Shown: positions 26,602 through 35,724, numbered from the stretch's first letter. The stretch is DNA of 64,000 bases from Nonomuraea solani (GCF_900108335.1 NZ_FNVT01000024.1:84631-148630), one strand, 5' to 3'. Program-made: numbers and translations. Notes: generated from the letters alone by a model not told the origin.

Positions 26602-27598
26602 TGAGGACGGCGCCGCCGGCGGCGAAGGCGGCGGCCGTGTCGACCCGCTGGCGGATCACGGTGAAGCTGCCGGGCAGGGCGGCGAGGGCGCTCTGGAGCT
26701 GGCCGGCGTTCTCGGCGCGGTGGTAGGAGCCGCCGGTGGTCTGGGCGATCTGCTTGAGCGTGGGCTCGTCGATCGTACGGACGTTGCGGCCACGGTCGAA
26801 TCCGCCGCGGCCACGGCCACCGAAGCCGCCGCCCCAGCCACCGCCGTCGAACTGGGTGTTGTCGCACACCATCGGGGACGGGTTCGTGGTGCCGAAGCCG
26901 ATGGGGAACACCCGGACGCGGCGCAGCGCGGCCTCCTGAGCGGCGGTCTGCGGATCGACGCCCTGGGTGTTGGCGCCGTCGGTGAGCACGACGATCGCGG
27001 CACCGGCGTACCCTTCGCCGCCCGCGCCGGGGGTCGCCCCGGTCGGGGCGACCGACGGGTCGACCTCCGCGATCGCGTCGATCGAGGCGAGCATGGCCTG
27101 CCCGATCGCGGTGCCGCGCGACACGGTGAGGCCGTCCAGCGCCTTGATCAGCGCGTCGGTGTCGTCGGTGGGAGGCACGAGCAGCCCCGCGTTGCCCGCG
27201 AACGTGACCAGGCCGATGCGCGGCCCGCCCCGCTGCGACTCGATGAACTCCGTGGCGGCCTTCTTCGCGGCGGTGATGCGGTTGGGATCGACGTCCGTGG
27301 AGCACATGGAGCCGGAGGTGTCGAGCGCGAGCAGGATCGTCGCCGACGTCTGCGGCACCGGTACCGACGCCTGCGGCCTGGCGGCACCGACCGCGAGCAG
27401 CGCGAGCCCGGCGATGAACAGCGCCGCGGGGATCTTCCGCGTCCAGCGGGTACGGTCCGGCAGCGCACTGCGTACGAGCGCGATCGACGTGACGCGCACG
27501 GCGGCCCGCCGCCGGCGCCGCCGCGCCCACCAGCGGATCGCGAAGATCAGCGGTATGACCAGCACCGACAGCAGCAGCCACGGCCACGAGAACGTCAT
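26543..27598 (-). CDS. VWA-domain membrane protein (BatA-like), last gene of MoxR operon
   Basis: A 351-residue protein with two N-terminal helices (about 5-22 and 56-74), a von Willebrand A domain with intact MIDAS (DTSGS, 93-97) and a C-terminal helix (about 321-341). A Gly/Arg/Phe-rich insert occupies about 252-270 inside the VWA domain, between the MVCDNTQF strand and the following helix, which is unusual. Its start codon directly follows the stop of the second VWA gene. It probably assembles in the membrane with MoxR and DUF58 proteins. Confidence 0.9.
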   Translation of the reverse strand: MTFSWPWLLLSVLVIPLIFAIRWWARRRRRRAAVRVTSIALVRSALPDRTRWTRKIPAALFIAGLALLAVGAARPQASVPVPQTSATILLALDTSGSMCSTDVDPNRITAAKKAATEFIESQRGGPRIGLVTFAGNAGLLVPPTDDTDALIKALDGLTVSRGTAIGQAMLASIDAIAEVDPSVAPTGATPGAGGEGYAGAAIVVLTDGANTQGVDPQTAAQEAALRRVRVFPIGFGTTNPSPMVCDNTQFDGGGWGGGFGGRGRGGFDRGRNVRTIDEPTLKQIAQTTGGSYHRAENAGQLQSALAALPGSFTVIRQRVDTAAAFAAGGAVLITAGLSLSLWWNRPRIPAR

Positions 27599-28549
27599 TC
27601 AGATCACCCGTCCAGACCGGAGCACGGTGAACGCCGCTCCCCCGGTGAGCAGCGCCAGGGCGAGCCCGATCAGCCCGCCTGCGAGGGGCAGCGGCTCGTC
27701 GGAGACGGTGAGCCGCAGGTCGATCGAGCCGGCGATCCCGTCGAGCCGCGCACTGTCGGAGGCGGGATGGTACTCGCCGCCGGTGGTCTCCGCGATCGCG
27801 GTGAGGGCGTCCTCTTCGAGCGAGGTCTGCAGGTGGTAGCCGTCCACCTTCACCGTCGCCCCCGCCGTGGTGCCGACCCCGACGGTGTGGATGTGCACGC
27901 CGGCCTTCTGGGCCACGGTGGCGGCCTGTTCGACGTCACCGCCCCGGTTCTGGCCGTCGGAGAACATCACGACCGTCGCCGACGGCCAGTAGCCGATGTC
28001 GGGTACGGCGCCGTCGCGGCCGACGGCCACCTTCTTGCCGGTGATCGCCGCCAGCGACGCCGTGATGGCCGTACCCAGATGGGTGCCGCCGGTGACCTTC
28101 AGCCGGTCGATGGCCTTGAGCGCGATGGAGTGGTCGGCGTCGGGCCGTACGGTGGTGAGCGCGCCCCGTTCGAACGCGACGATCCCGATGTCGACGCTGT
28201 CGGGCTGCGCCGCCACGAACGCGCGGGCCGCCCGCTGCGCGGCCGCCAGCCGGTTGGGCGCGACGTCGTCGGCGCCCATGCTGTTGGAGACGTCGATGGC
28301 GAGGATGACGGTGCCCGCCGTGCGCGGCACCGGCACCATGGCCGCCGGTCCTGCGGTCGCGATCGCGAGCACGCCGACGCCGGCCACCGTCAGACCGACT
28401 CCCAGGTACGTGCCGCGCCCGCCCGGTACGGCGGCCCCGGCCGCGACCAGCGCGGCCGACCTGCGACGGGCCGAGACGACGACCGCCCAGGCGAGCACCG
28501 CCGTGACGAGCAGTCCGGCGGCCAGCAGCAGCGGGGAGTTCAGCGTCAT
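27599..28549 (-). CDS. VWA-domain membrane protein (BatA/BatB-like)
   Basis: A 316-residue protein with N-terminal helices (about 7-26 and 48-68), a VWA domain with MIDAS motif DVSNS (86-90) and a C-terminal helix (about 288-308). It overlaps the DUF58 start/stop by ATGA and is followed without a gap by a paralogous VWA gene. In MoxR-type operons such pairs are thought to form a metal-dependent scaffold acted on by the AAA+ ATPase; the client here is unknown. Confidence 0.9.
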   Translation of the reverse strand: MTLNSPLLLAAGLLVTAVLAWAVVVSARRRSAALVAAGAAVPGGRGTYLGVGLTVAGVGVLAIATAGPAAMVPVPRTAGTVILAIDVSNSMGADDVAPNRLAAAQRAARAFVAAQPDSVDIGIVAFERGALTTVRPDADHSIALKAIDRLKVTGGTHLGTAITASLAAITGKKVAVGRDGAVPDIGYWPSATVVMFSDGQNRGGDVEQAATVAQKAGVHIHTVGVGTTAGATVKVDGYHLQTSLEEDALTAIAETTGGEYHPASDSARLDGIAGSIDLRLTVSDEPLPLAGGLIGLALALLTGGAAFTVLRSGRVI

Positions 28550-29430
28550 GGCGACCGGTCCCTGGTACGGGCGACCACCTCGACGAGCGCCTCGGCCAGG
28601 TCGCGGTCGGTGTCGATGCGGTGGACGGGCACCCCGGCGCGCCGCATGCCCGCCGTAAGCCGGGCGTCGCGTTCGCCGACGGCGGCGTGGAAGCGCACCC
28701 GGAGCAGCGGGTCGGCGGAGTCGACGACGAGCTGCTCGCCGGTCTCGGCGTCCTCGACCACGATCAGCCCGGCCTCGGGCAGCACGTCGTCGGCCGTGTC
28801 CACGATCCGCAGCGCGACCACCTCGTGCCGCCGGGCCAGGCGCTGCAGCGACCGTTCCCAGTCGCCGTCGCCGATGAAGTCGGACAGCACGACGACGAGG
28901 GCGCGGCGGCGCGCGAGCCGTCCGGCCGCGTCCAGCATCTCCGCCAGGTCGGTGGTGGCGCCGCCGTGCGCCTCGGCGGTGCGTTCGAGCTCGGCACTGA
29001 TCCGCAGGGCGTGCCGCCGGGAGGTGCCGGGCGGCACGACGCGCACCATCCCGGTGTCGAACAGCAGCGCGCCGACCCGGTTGCCGCCCCGCCCGAACAT
29101 CCGGGCCAGGACGAGCGCGAGCTCGGCGAGCACGTCGTGCTTGCCGCGCCCCGGCCGCCCGGCCGCCATCGACGCCGACCGGTCGAGCACGAGCCACACC
29201 GTCAGCTCGCGGTCCTCGGTGAACACCCGCAGGTGCGGCTCGTCCAGCCGGGCGGTCACGTTCCAGTCGATGTGCCGGGCGTCGTCGCCGTCGACGTAGG
29301 CGCGCAGCCCGGTGAAGTCGATCCCGGAGCCACGGTACGTCGTGCGGTGGGCGCCCTGGAGCCGGCCGTCCAGCCTGCGGACGACCTTCCACTCCAGGCG
29401 GAGCAGGAGTTTCTCGGGGGCGGTGGCCAT
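28546..29430 (-). CDS. DUF58-domain protein
   Basis: A 294-residue soluble protein of the DUF58/VWA-like family. The signature GIDFTGLRAYVDGDDARHIDWNVTAR (36-61) is present in full, followed by a MIDAS-like DRSAS (83-87). DUF58 proteins accompany MoxR ATPases in operons linked to cell-envelope stress or metalloenzyme assembly. It starts four bases after the MoxR stop and overlaps the next VWA gene. Confidence 0.92.
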   Translation of the reverse strand: MATAPEKLLLRLEWKVVRRLDGRLQGAHRTTYRGSGIDFTGLRAYVDGDDARHIDWNVTARLDEPHLRVFTEDRELTVWLVLDRSASMAAGRPGRGKHDVLAELALVLARMFGRGGNRVGALLFDTGMVRVVPPGTSRRHALRISAELERTAEAHGGATTDLAEMLDAAGRLARRRALVVVLSDFIGDGDWERSLQRLARRHEVVALRIVDTADDVLPEAGLIVVEDAETGEQLVVDSADPLLRVRFHAAVGERDARLTAGMRRAGVPVHRIDTDRDLAEALVEVVARTRDRSP

Positions 29431-29434
29431 GGGC

Positions 29435-30412
29435 TCAGCGATTCTGCAGGACGACGTCGGGCGCCCGGACGGCCCCGAGCACCCTGGTGATGATCGTGTC
29501 GGCGTCGACCTCGTCCGCGAGGGCCTCGTAGGACAGCACGAGGCGGTGGCGCAGCACGTCGAGGGCGAGTTCGGACAGGTCGTGCGGCAGGACGTAGTCG
29601 CGGCCGCGCAGGAACGCCAGTGCCCGTGCGCCGGTGACGAGCGCGATGGACGCCCGGGGGCTCGCCCCGTAGGTGACGTACCGTTCCAGCTCGCCGAGCC
29701 CGGCCGTCGCGGGGGAACGGGTGACGGTGACCAGGCGTACCGCGTAGTGGACGATCGCCGGATCGACGTACACCTGCTGGGCGCGTACCCGCATCTCCAT
29801 CAGGTTCTCGGCCGTCACCGTCGGCTGCGGCGGCTCGGGCGGGCGCAGCGCCCGGCCGACGATCGCCTGTTCCTCGGCCTGTGTCGGATAGTCGACGACC
29901 ACCTTCATCATGAAACGGTCGACCTGGGCCTCGGGCAGCGGGTACGTGCCCTCCGACTCGATCGGGTTCTCCGTCGCCATCACCAGGAACGGCTCGGGCA
30001 CCCGGAACGTCTCCCGCCCGATCGTCACCTGATGCTCCTGCATCACCTCCAGCAGGGCGCTCTGCACCTTGGCGGGGGCGCGGTTGATCTCGTCGGCGAG
30101 CAGCAGGTTCGCGAACACCGGGCCGAGCTCGGTCTTGAACTCGCCGGAGTGCTGGTGGTAGACCCGCGTGCCCACGAGGTCGGCGGGCACCAGGTCGGGG
30201 GTGAACTGGACGCGCTGGAACTTCCCGGCGATCGCGGCGGCCAGCGACCGCACCGCGAGCGTCTTGGCCAGGCCCGGCACACCCTCCACCAGCAGGTGAC
30301 CGTCGGCGATCAGCGCCACGGCCATCCGCTCCAGCAGGACGTCCTGGCCGACGATCGTACGTTTGACCTCGAACAGCACCTGTTCGAGCGGGTGAGCCGA
30401 CTCACTGGTCAT
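29435..30412 (-). CDS. MoxR-family AAA+ ATPase
   Basis: A 325-residue ATPase with Walker A GVPGLAKT (44-51), Walker B LLLADE (103-108) and the MoxR block INRAPAKVQSALLEVMQE. Sensor and lid regions (GASPRASIALVTGARALAFL) are typical. MoxR proteins act as chaperones that insert cofactors or remodel VWA-containing partners. It lies 16 bases after the protease gene and immediately before DUF58 and two VWA genes, the classic order. Confidence 0.95.
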   Translation of the reverse strand: MTSESAHPLEQVLFEVKRTIVGQDVLLERMAVALIADGHLLVEGVPGLAKTLAVRSLAAAIAGKFQRVQFTPDLVPADLVGTRVYHQHSGEFKTELGPVFANLLLADEINRAPAKVQSALLEVMQEHQVTIGRETFRVPEPFLVMATENPIESEGTYPLPEAQVDRFMMKVVVDYPTQAEEQAIVGRALRPPEPPQPTVTAENLMEMRVRAQQVYVDPAIVHYAVRLVTVTRSPATAGLGELERYVTYGASPRASIALVTGARALAFLRGRDYVLPHDLSELALDVLRHRLVLSYEALADEVDADTIITRVLGAVRAPDVVLQNR

Positions 30413-30428
30413 ACGGTGTTCCTTCTCG

Positions 30429-31220
30429 TCAGATTAGGGGCCCGTCGCCCGGTGGGCCGTCGCCGTCGCTCCCGCCCAGGGCCACGCCGATCGGCACCGC
30501 GAACGCGATGCCCGCGAACGCCTCGTCGCCTCCCGGGTCGGCGATCGAGACCACGATCCCGATGACCAGGCCGCGAGCATCCAGCAGCGGGCCGCCGGAG
30601 CTGCCCGGATTGACGGCGGCGTCGAACTGGATGAGCCCGCTCAGATCGCCGTCCGTGGCGCTCCGATCCAGGCCCGACACGACACCGGTGGACACGCTGT
30701 AGGTCAGCCCCAGCGGATTGCCGATCGCCACGACGGGCGCGCCCACGGTCACGGCGCCGCCGAGCGTCGCCGGGACGACGATCTCCGGCAGCTTCGCGGG
30801 TTTGAGGGCCGCGACGTCGCGCTTGGGGTTCGACGCCACGACCACGGCCTTCGCCTTGGTGCCGTCGGAGAAGGTCAGGTTGACGTCCTTCGCGCCCTTG
30901 ATGACGTGGTGGGCGGTCAGAATCGTCCCGTCCTCGGCCGCGATCACCCCGGTTCCGAGCGACTTCCCGGCCTGGATGACCACCACCGACGGCCCGACCC
31001 TCTTGTAGACGTCGGGCACCATGAGCGTCGGGCTGGGCGTCGGGGTCGGGCTTGGTCTGGGCGCGGCCACTTCGCCGGTTCTGCCGGTGCTTCCCAGCCA
31101 GTACGCCAGCACCGCCACGAGGACGAGCGCGCCGCCCCAGACCTGAACCTTTCTCCCGGCCAGGGCTCCCTGAACTGTCCGAGCCTCGGCCGCACCGGCT
31201 TCCTGCGGCACGCGCTCCAT
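30429..31220 (-). CDS. Membrane-anchored trypsin-like serine protease
   Basis: A 263-residue protein: a short cytoplasmic N terminus, one membrane helix (about 28-43), a Pro/Thr linker (55-66) and an S1 protease domain. The catalytic triad is His105 (LTAHHV), Asp135 (KRDVAAL) and Ser208 (NPGSSGGPL). It resembles DegP/HtrA-type or mycobacterial MarP-like proteases without a PDZ domain. It is the first gene of the MoxR operon, so an extracytoplasmic protease is tied to the chaperone module. Its stop is 16 bases upstream of MoxR. Confidence 0.87.
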   Translation of the reverse strand: MERVPQEAGAAEARTVQGALAGRKVQVWGGALVLVAVLAYWLGSTGRTGEVAAPRPSPTPTPSPTLMVPDVYKRVGPSVVVIQAGKSLGTGVIAAEDGTILTAHHVIKGAKDVNLTFSDGTKAKAVVVASNPKRDVAALKPAKLPEIVVPATLGGAVTVGAPVVAIGNPLGLTYSVSTGVVSGLDRSATDGDLSGLIQFDAAVNPGSSGGPLLDARGLVIGIVVSIADPGGDEAFAGIAFAVPIGVALGGSDGDGPPGDGPLI

Positions 31221-31331
31221 TGCCCCATAGTCATAAATCTCAGCTCAAAGTGCCACAAACTCCACCTGAGAACTCCATGAGAACCGTGCATCCTCACCCT
31301 CATGCCACCCTAGGATGTCCGCTTTGCCGAG

Positions 31332-31829
31332 ATGGGGAGTGCCTGTGCCGAAGGCGGCCAAAGCGTTGTTGTGGGTGCGGGTCCTCCCCCGGCGTGGCTG
31401 CCCGGGATCGCGCTCACCGTGGCGGCCCTGCTGTCGCCGGTGGCGCTGTGGGCGACGCGCCGGCTGATGGACCGGCTGTCGCACGGGCGGGCGCTCGCGG
31501 GCGGCGCGGTGCTGCTCGGTCTGCTCGCCCTGGCGATGGCGTGGCTGGACAGCGCTCCCCTCACCGCCGCCGCCTACCTGGCGTGGACGGCGGCGAACGG
31601 CATTCTGCTCGGCCGCTGGCAGGCTCTGACCGCCGACGCGGCGCCCGAGGCCGAGCGGCCCCGCTGGTTCGCCGTCCAGGGGTCGTCGTGGGGCATCGCG
31701 CAGCCGGCGGTGCCCGGCGTGGTCGCCCTGGCCGGGGCGGTCGCCGGTGGTCTGGGCGCGGCGGCGTTCCTCACCGCCGGCCTGGCCTTCCTGCTGGTGC
31801 CGCTCGCGCTGCGGGATCAGAGCCCCTGA
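31332..31829 (+). pseudogene. Truncated MFS transporter remnant (C-terminal half)
   Basis: An open frame of 165 codons whose residues from about 22 on form four or more membrane helices, with the inter-helix loop RRLMDRLSHGRALAGG typical of MFS proteins. This corresponds to roughly the C-terminal half of a 12-helix transporter; no N-terminal half is found upstream. A second frame just upstream could encode a short start (VPKAAKALLWVRVL), which hints at an internal deletion with a frame change. I read it as decayed. A small functional membrane protein is possible but less likely. Confidence 0.55.
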
Positions 31830-31841
31830 GAGAGGCATCTA

Positions 31842-31869
31842 CTACACGCTGTAGCATTACAGGCTGTAG
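31842..31869. promoter_or_regulatory. Double BlaI/MecI-type operator upstream of MFS gene
   Basis: Two TACA-N3-TGTA dyads, TACACGCTGTA (31843-31853) and TACAGGCTGTA (31858-31868), 15 bases apart centre to centre. They lie inside a larger inverted repeat (about 31840-31871) whose ends read TACTACA and TGTAGTA. TACA/TGTA is the core recognised by BlaI/MecI/CopY winged-helix repressors, and such a repressor is encoded as the second gene of the operon that follows. Confidence 0.75.
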
Positions 31870-31896
31870 TAGGGGTTCCCAGGCGAAGGAGACGTG

Positions 31897-33093
31897 ATGC
31901 GGCGCCCGGCTCGGCTGGTCATCTCGGCCACGGTGTTCGTGGACCTGCTCGGCTTCACGCTGATCCTGCCCGCGCTGCCGTTCTACGCCTCCTCGCTCGG
32001 GGCGACCGGGCTGTGGTTCGGGGCGTTGATGAGCGCCTACTCGGTGGCGCAACTCGTCGCCGCGCCCGTGCTGGGCAGGCTTTCCGACAGGTACGGGCGG
32101 CGGCCCCTGGTGCTGCTGGCACTCGCCGGCTCGGTGGTCTCCATGACCTTCACCGGTCTGGCGACGTCGCTGGCCGGGCTGCTGGTGTGCCGGATGCTGG
32201 CGGGGGCGTGCGGCGGGAGCATCTCGGTGGCGCAGGCGTACCTGGCCGACGCGGTGCCCGCCGAGCGGCGTACCGGGGCGATGGCGCAGTTGGGGGCGGC
32301 CATCGGGCTGGCGTTCGTGGTCGGGCCCGCGCTGGGAGGTGTGCTGGCGCCGTTCGGGTTCGCGGCGTGCGCGTACGCGGCGGCCGCGCTGGCGGCGATC
32401 AACCTCGGCGCCGCCATCGTCTGGCTCCCCGAACCCGCCCGCCGCCCACCGGCCGGGCCGCACGGCACCCCGACGCGGCCGCGCCAGGGTGCCGGCCGGG
32501 TTTCGGAGCCGTTCGCGGTTCGGCGCAGGCCGGTGGCGTTGCTGGCCGGGACCCAGTTCCTGGCGATGGCCGCGTTCGTCGGGATGGAGACGACCCTGGC
32601 CTTTCTCGGCCGCGACAGGTACGGCTGGGACGCCACCGCGATCGGCCTGGCCCTGGCGGCGGCGGGGCTGGCGATGGCCGTCGTACAGGCCGGGCTCGTG
32701 GCCTGGCTGGCCCGGCGCTGGGGTGACGGCCGGGTGGCGGCGGCCGGGGCGGTGCTGATGGCCGGGTGCATGGGCGCGGTGGCCGGGTCGGCGACCTGGT
32801 GGCAGTGCCTGGCCGCCGTCTGCCTGCTGGCCGCCGGGCACGGCCTGCTCACGCCGACCGTCGCCAGTCTGCTGGCCGCGGCGGGGCCGCCGGAGCAGCG
32901 GGGCGCGCGGATGGGGACCGGGCAGTCGGCGGGCGCGGCGGCGCGGATCGCCGGACCGGCGGCGGCCGGGTTACTGTTCGACGCCGGGGCGGCGTTACCG
33001 TACGTGGCGGGGGCGGTGTCGGCGGTGCTGGCGGCCGTGGCCGTGCTGGCCGTACCCGCTCTGGAGCCCGCGGGACGTGAGGAGGGGGCGTGA
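31897..33093 (+). CDS. MFS drug-efflux-type transporter (TetA/Bmr-like)
   Basis: A 398-residue 12-helix transporter of the DHA1 group. Motif A between helices 2 and 3 is LGRLSDRYGRRPLVL, and motif C on helix 5 is GLAFVVGPALGGVL, the antiporter motif of exporters. AAGGAG lies 5 bases before the ATG at 31897; a GTG three bases earlier is too close. The gene has two rare TTA codons (32971 and 32995). It overlaps the BlaI gene by GTGA and is preceded by a double BlaI-type operator, so it is probably the regulated output of the BlaI/M56 system. Confidence 0.92.
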   Translation: MRRPARLVISATVFVDLLGFTLILPALPFYASSLGATGLWFGALMSAYSVAQLVAAPVLGRLSDRYGRRPLVLLALAGSVVSMTFTGLATSLAGLLVCRMLAGACGGSISVAQAYLADAVPAERRTGAMAQLGAAIGLAFVVGPALGGVLAPFGFAACAYAAAALAAINLGAAIVWLPEPARRPPAGPHGTPTRPRQGAGRVSEPFAVRRRPVALLAGTQFLAMAAFVGMETTLAFLGRDRYGWDATAIGLALAAAGLAMAVVQAGLVAWLARRWGDGRVAAAGAVLMAGCMGAVAGSATWWQCLAAVCLLAAGHGLLTPTVASLLAAAGPPEQRGARMGTGQSAGAAARIAGPAAAGLLFDAGAALPYVAGAVSAVLAAVAVLAVPALEPAGREEGA

Positions 33094-33449
33094 ACAGTCT
33101 CGGCGAGCTGGAACGGTCGATCATGGAGGTGCTGTGGGGCACCGACGCCTGGCTGACCGTGCGCGAGGTCGTCAACCGGCTCAGCGACCGCAACAACGCC
33201 TACACCACGGTGATGACCGTGATGAACCGGCTCGTCCGCAAGGATTTCATCCGCCGCGAACGCGACGAGGACGGCCGTACCTGGCGTTATCGTCCGGCGG
33301 CTGGGCGAGAGGCGTACGTGGCCGAGCTGATGCTGTCGGCGCTCGGCGAGACCGGCGACCGGCTCGCCGCACTGGGCCATTTCGCCCGATCGGTCACCCC
33401 GGAGGAAGCCGAGGCCCTGCGCGCGGCGCTGTCGCAGGAGCCGTCGTGA
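33090..33449 (+). CDS. BlaI/MecI/CopY-family repressor
   Basis: A 119-residue winged-helix repressor. LGELERSIMEVLWG and TVREVVNRLSDRNNAYTTVMTVMNRLVRKDFI are the diagnostic N-terminal blocks, and a dimerisation tail follows. In the bla/mec systems this repressor is inactivated by proteolysis triggered by a BlaR1/MecR1 sensor. Here an M56 protease gene overlaps its stop and an MFS gene precedes it; the operator 5' of the MFS gene fits its known TACA/TGTA target. Confidence 0.95.
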   Translation: MNSLGELERSIMEVLWGTDAWLTVREVVNRLSDRNNAYTTVMTVMNRLVRKDFIRRERDEDGRTWRYRPAAGREAYVAELMLSALGETGDRLAALGHFARSVTPEEAEALRAALSQEPS

Positions 33450-34369
33450 CCTATGCCGCCCACCACGTCCTCACGCTGCTGGCGGCGCTGTCCGCCATGG
33501 CTGGCATGCTGCGTTCCCGGCTGCCGTGGCGGGCGCCGCGCACGTCGCTGCTGATCTGGCAGGCCATCGGCCTGACTCTGGTGCTGTCCGTCGTCGGCGT
33601 GGCGCTCGCGCTCGGCCTGGCCCCCTACCGGCTCGGCATCGTCCCCGCCCTGGCCGCCTTCGCCCGCGACCTGGCCGGCGGTGGCCTGCCCGGCGCGCTC
33701 ACCCCCTTCCACCTCCTGCTGACCGCCTGCGGCATCGCCGTGGCCGGCTGGGTCTTGGCCGCCTTCGCCCGCAGCGCCAGGTCGGTGGCGGCCCTGCGGC
33801 GCAGGCAGCGGGCGCTGCTGGGCCTGATCGCGCGGCCGCACCCCGAGTTCGCCGGGGCGCTGGTGGTGGAGCATCCGGCGGTGGCCGCGTACTGCGTGCC
33901 GGGGCGCAGGGCCGCGATCGTGGTCAGCACCGGCAGCCTCGGCCTGCTCACCCGGTGCGAGCTGCGCGCAGTGCTGGCGCACGAGCGGGCGCACGCCCGC
34001 GAACGCCACGACCTGGTGATCCTGCCGTTCGCCGCCCTGCACCGCGCCCTCCCCGCCAGCCGTCACGTCAGAGCCATGCTGGACGCGGTCGCGCTGCTGG
34101 TCGAGATGCGCGCCGACGACCGCGCCGCCCGCGACGACGGCCACCTCATCCTGGCCACCGCGCTGCGCCGCTTCCGCACGTGCGACCACCTCGTCTCACC
34201 ACCCGGCACCCTCGCCGCCACCGAAATCGGCGCCGGCGGCGACCTCGACGCGCGCATCGACCGGCTCTCGGCGCCCGTCCCCGCCTCAACGCCGGTACGC
34301 GTCCTTCTCCTGGCCATCGCCGTGACCGTGGTGAGCACTCCGATCAGCCTGTTCCTGCTCCCCGTGTGA
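33446..34369 (+). CDS. M56-family membrane metalloprotease (BlaR1-like, no sensor domain)
   Basis: A 307-residue membrane protein with hydrophobic helices near 5-20, 34-60, 86-108 and 283-305, and the zinc-protease motif HERAH (179-183). It has the protease part of BlaR1/MecR1 but lacks the extracellular penicillin-binding domain, so it is unlikely to sense beta-lactams by acylation. The GTG start overlaps the BlaI-type repressor stop. Its probable role is to relieve repression of the upstream MFS gene in response to an unknown signal. Confidence 0.9.
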   Translation: MTYAAHHVLTLLAALSAMAGMLRSRLPWRAPRTSLLIWQAIGLTLVLSVVGVALALGLAPYRLGIVPALAAFARDLAGGGLPGALTPFHLLLTACGIAVAGWVLAAFARSARSVAALRRRQRALLGLIARPHPEFAGALVVEHPAVAAYCVPGRRAAIVVSTGSLGLLTRCELRAVLAHERAHARERHDLVILPFAALHRALPASRHVRAMLDAVALLVEMRADDRAARDDGHLILATALRRFRTCDHLVSPPGTLAATEIGAGGDLDARIDRLSAPVPASTPVRVLLLAIAVTVVSTPISLFLLPV

Positions 34370-34428
34370 CGGCACCGATAGGCACCTTTTATCCTGATCT
34401 GTACGCCTGTACCGCTCGGTGAGCGTCA

Positions 34429-35664
34429 ATGCCCAGATCTACTCCCGCGACCGTCACGGAGACCCCCCGCATGGACCTCGCCACGCGCCGACGCCGGCAG
34501 GCACTGTTCCTGTTCTTCTTCCTGCCGGGAATCGCGATGTCCTCGTGGGTGACCCGCACCCCCGACATCCGCGACCGCCTGGAGGCCTCCACCGGCCAGA
34601 TGGGGTGGATCCTGTTCGGCCTGTCGCTCGGCTCCATGATCGGCATCCTCTGCTCCGGCCGTCTCACCTCGCGGTACGGGACCAGGCCCGTCATCGGCGT
34701 CGGGACCGCGATGGTCGTCGCGAGCCTGGCCGTGATCAGCGCCGGTGTGCTCATGGCGTCCGTACCCCTGGTCATGGCGGGCCTGTGCGCGTTCGGCGCG
34801 GGCGTGGGGGCGGGTGACGTCGCCGTCAACGTCGACGCCACCGACATCGAGCGGATCACCGGCAGGACGACGCTCCCCACCCTGCACGGCTGCTTCAGCC
34901 TGGGCACCGTGGTCGGCGCCGGCGCCGGCATCGCGGCCACCGCCGCCCGCCTGCCGGTCCACTGGCATCTGGCCGTGGTCACCCTGATCTCCGCCGCGAT
35001 CCTCCTGTACGCCATCCGCTTCGTCCCCGCGGGCACCGGCGCCCTCGCCCCCGACCAGGCCGGCCCCGGCACCGCCCAGGCGCGCCCGAAGGTCTGGAAG
35101 GACACCAAGCTGCTCCTGATCGGCGCGGTCGTCCTGGCGATGGCCCTGGCCGAGGGAGCCGCCAACGACTGGCTGCCGCTGCTCATGGTGGACGGGCACG
35201 GCCTGGACACCACGTCCGGGTCCCTCGTCTTCACCGGTTTCGCCGCCGCCATGACCCTGGGCCGCTTCAGCGGCACGTTCTTCCTCGACCGGTTCGGCCG
35301 CACCCTCGTCGTACGCGCCAGCGCCGTGTCCGGAGCACTGGGCCTGCTCCTGGTGATCTTCTCGGACAACGCCGTGCTGGCCGGAGCGGCCGTGCTGTTC
35401 TGGGGGCTCGGCGCTTCCCTGGGCTTCCCCGTCGCGCTGTCCGCCGCGGGAGAGACCGGGCCGGACGAGACCGCCCGCGTCAGCCTGGTGGCCACCATCG
35501 GCTACGTCGCCTTCCTGGTCGGCCCACCCGGCCTCGGCTTCCTCGGCGACCACTGGGGCCTGCGCACGGCCATGCTCGTCGTGCTCGCCTTCGTCGCCTC
35601 GGCCGCCTTCCTGGCCTCCGCCGTCGACACCCGGGACCGTGTCCGGGCCGGTCAGCACACGTAG
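34429..35664 (+). CDS. MFS transporter, YbjJ/fucose-permease-like
   Basis: A 411-residue 12-helix MFS protein. The start of the membrane domain (LFLFFFLPGIAMSSWVTRTPDIRD) and the block CAFGAGVGAGDVAVNVDATDIE are characteristic of the YbjJ-like group. The ATG at 34429 follows GGTGAG; ATG at 34471 is an alternative nearer the membrane core. A small hairpin (CGCTC/GAGCG, 34413-34425) overlaps the ribosome site. The substrate is unknown. Confidence 0.88.
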   Translation: MPRSTPATVTETPRMDLATRRRRQALFLFFFLPGIAMSSWVTRTPDIRDRLEASTGQMGWILFGLSLGSMIGILCSGRLTSRYGTRPVIGVGTAMVVASLAVISAGVLMASVPLVMAGLCAFGAGVGAGDVAVNVDATDIERITGRTTLPTLHGCFSLGTVVGAGAGIAATAARLPVHWHLAVVTLISAAILLYAIRFVPAGTGALAPDQAGPGTAQARPKVWKDTKLLLIGAVVLAMALAEGAANDWLPLLMVDGHGLDTTSGSLVFTGFAAAMTLGRFSGTFFLDRFGRTLVVRASAVSGALGLLLVIFSDNAVLAGAAVLFWGLGASLGFPVALSAAGETGPDETARVSLVATIGYVAFLVGPPGLGFLGDHWGLRTAMLVVLAFVASAAFLASAVDTRDRVRAGQHT

Positions 35665-35724
35665 ACGAAAATGTCGGCGGCGCCTGCTGTACTACCACCT
35701 GAAGACGCTTCGGAAGGTGACGAG

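Noticed and set aside
33446..34369. BlaR1 beta-lactam sensor
   Set aside because: No penicillin-binding/transpeptidase domain follows the HERAH protease core, and no beta-lactamase is adjacent.
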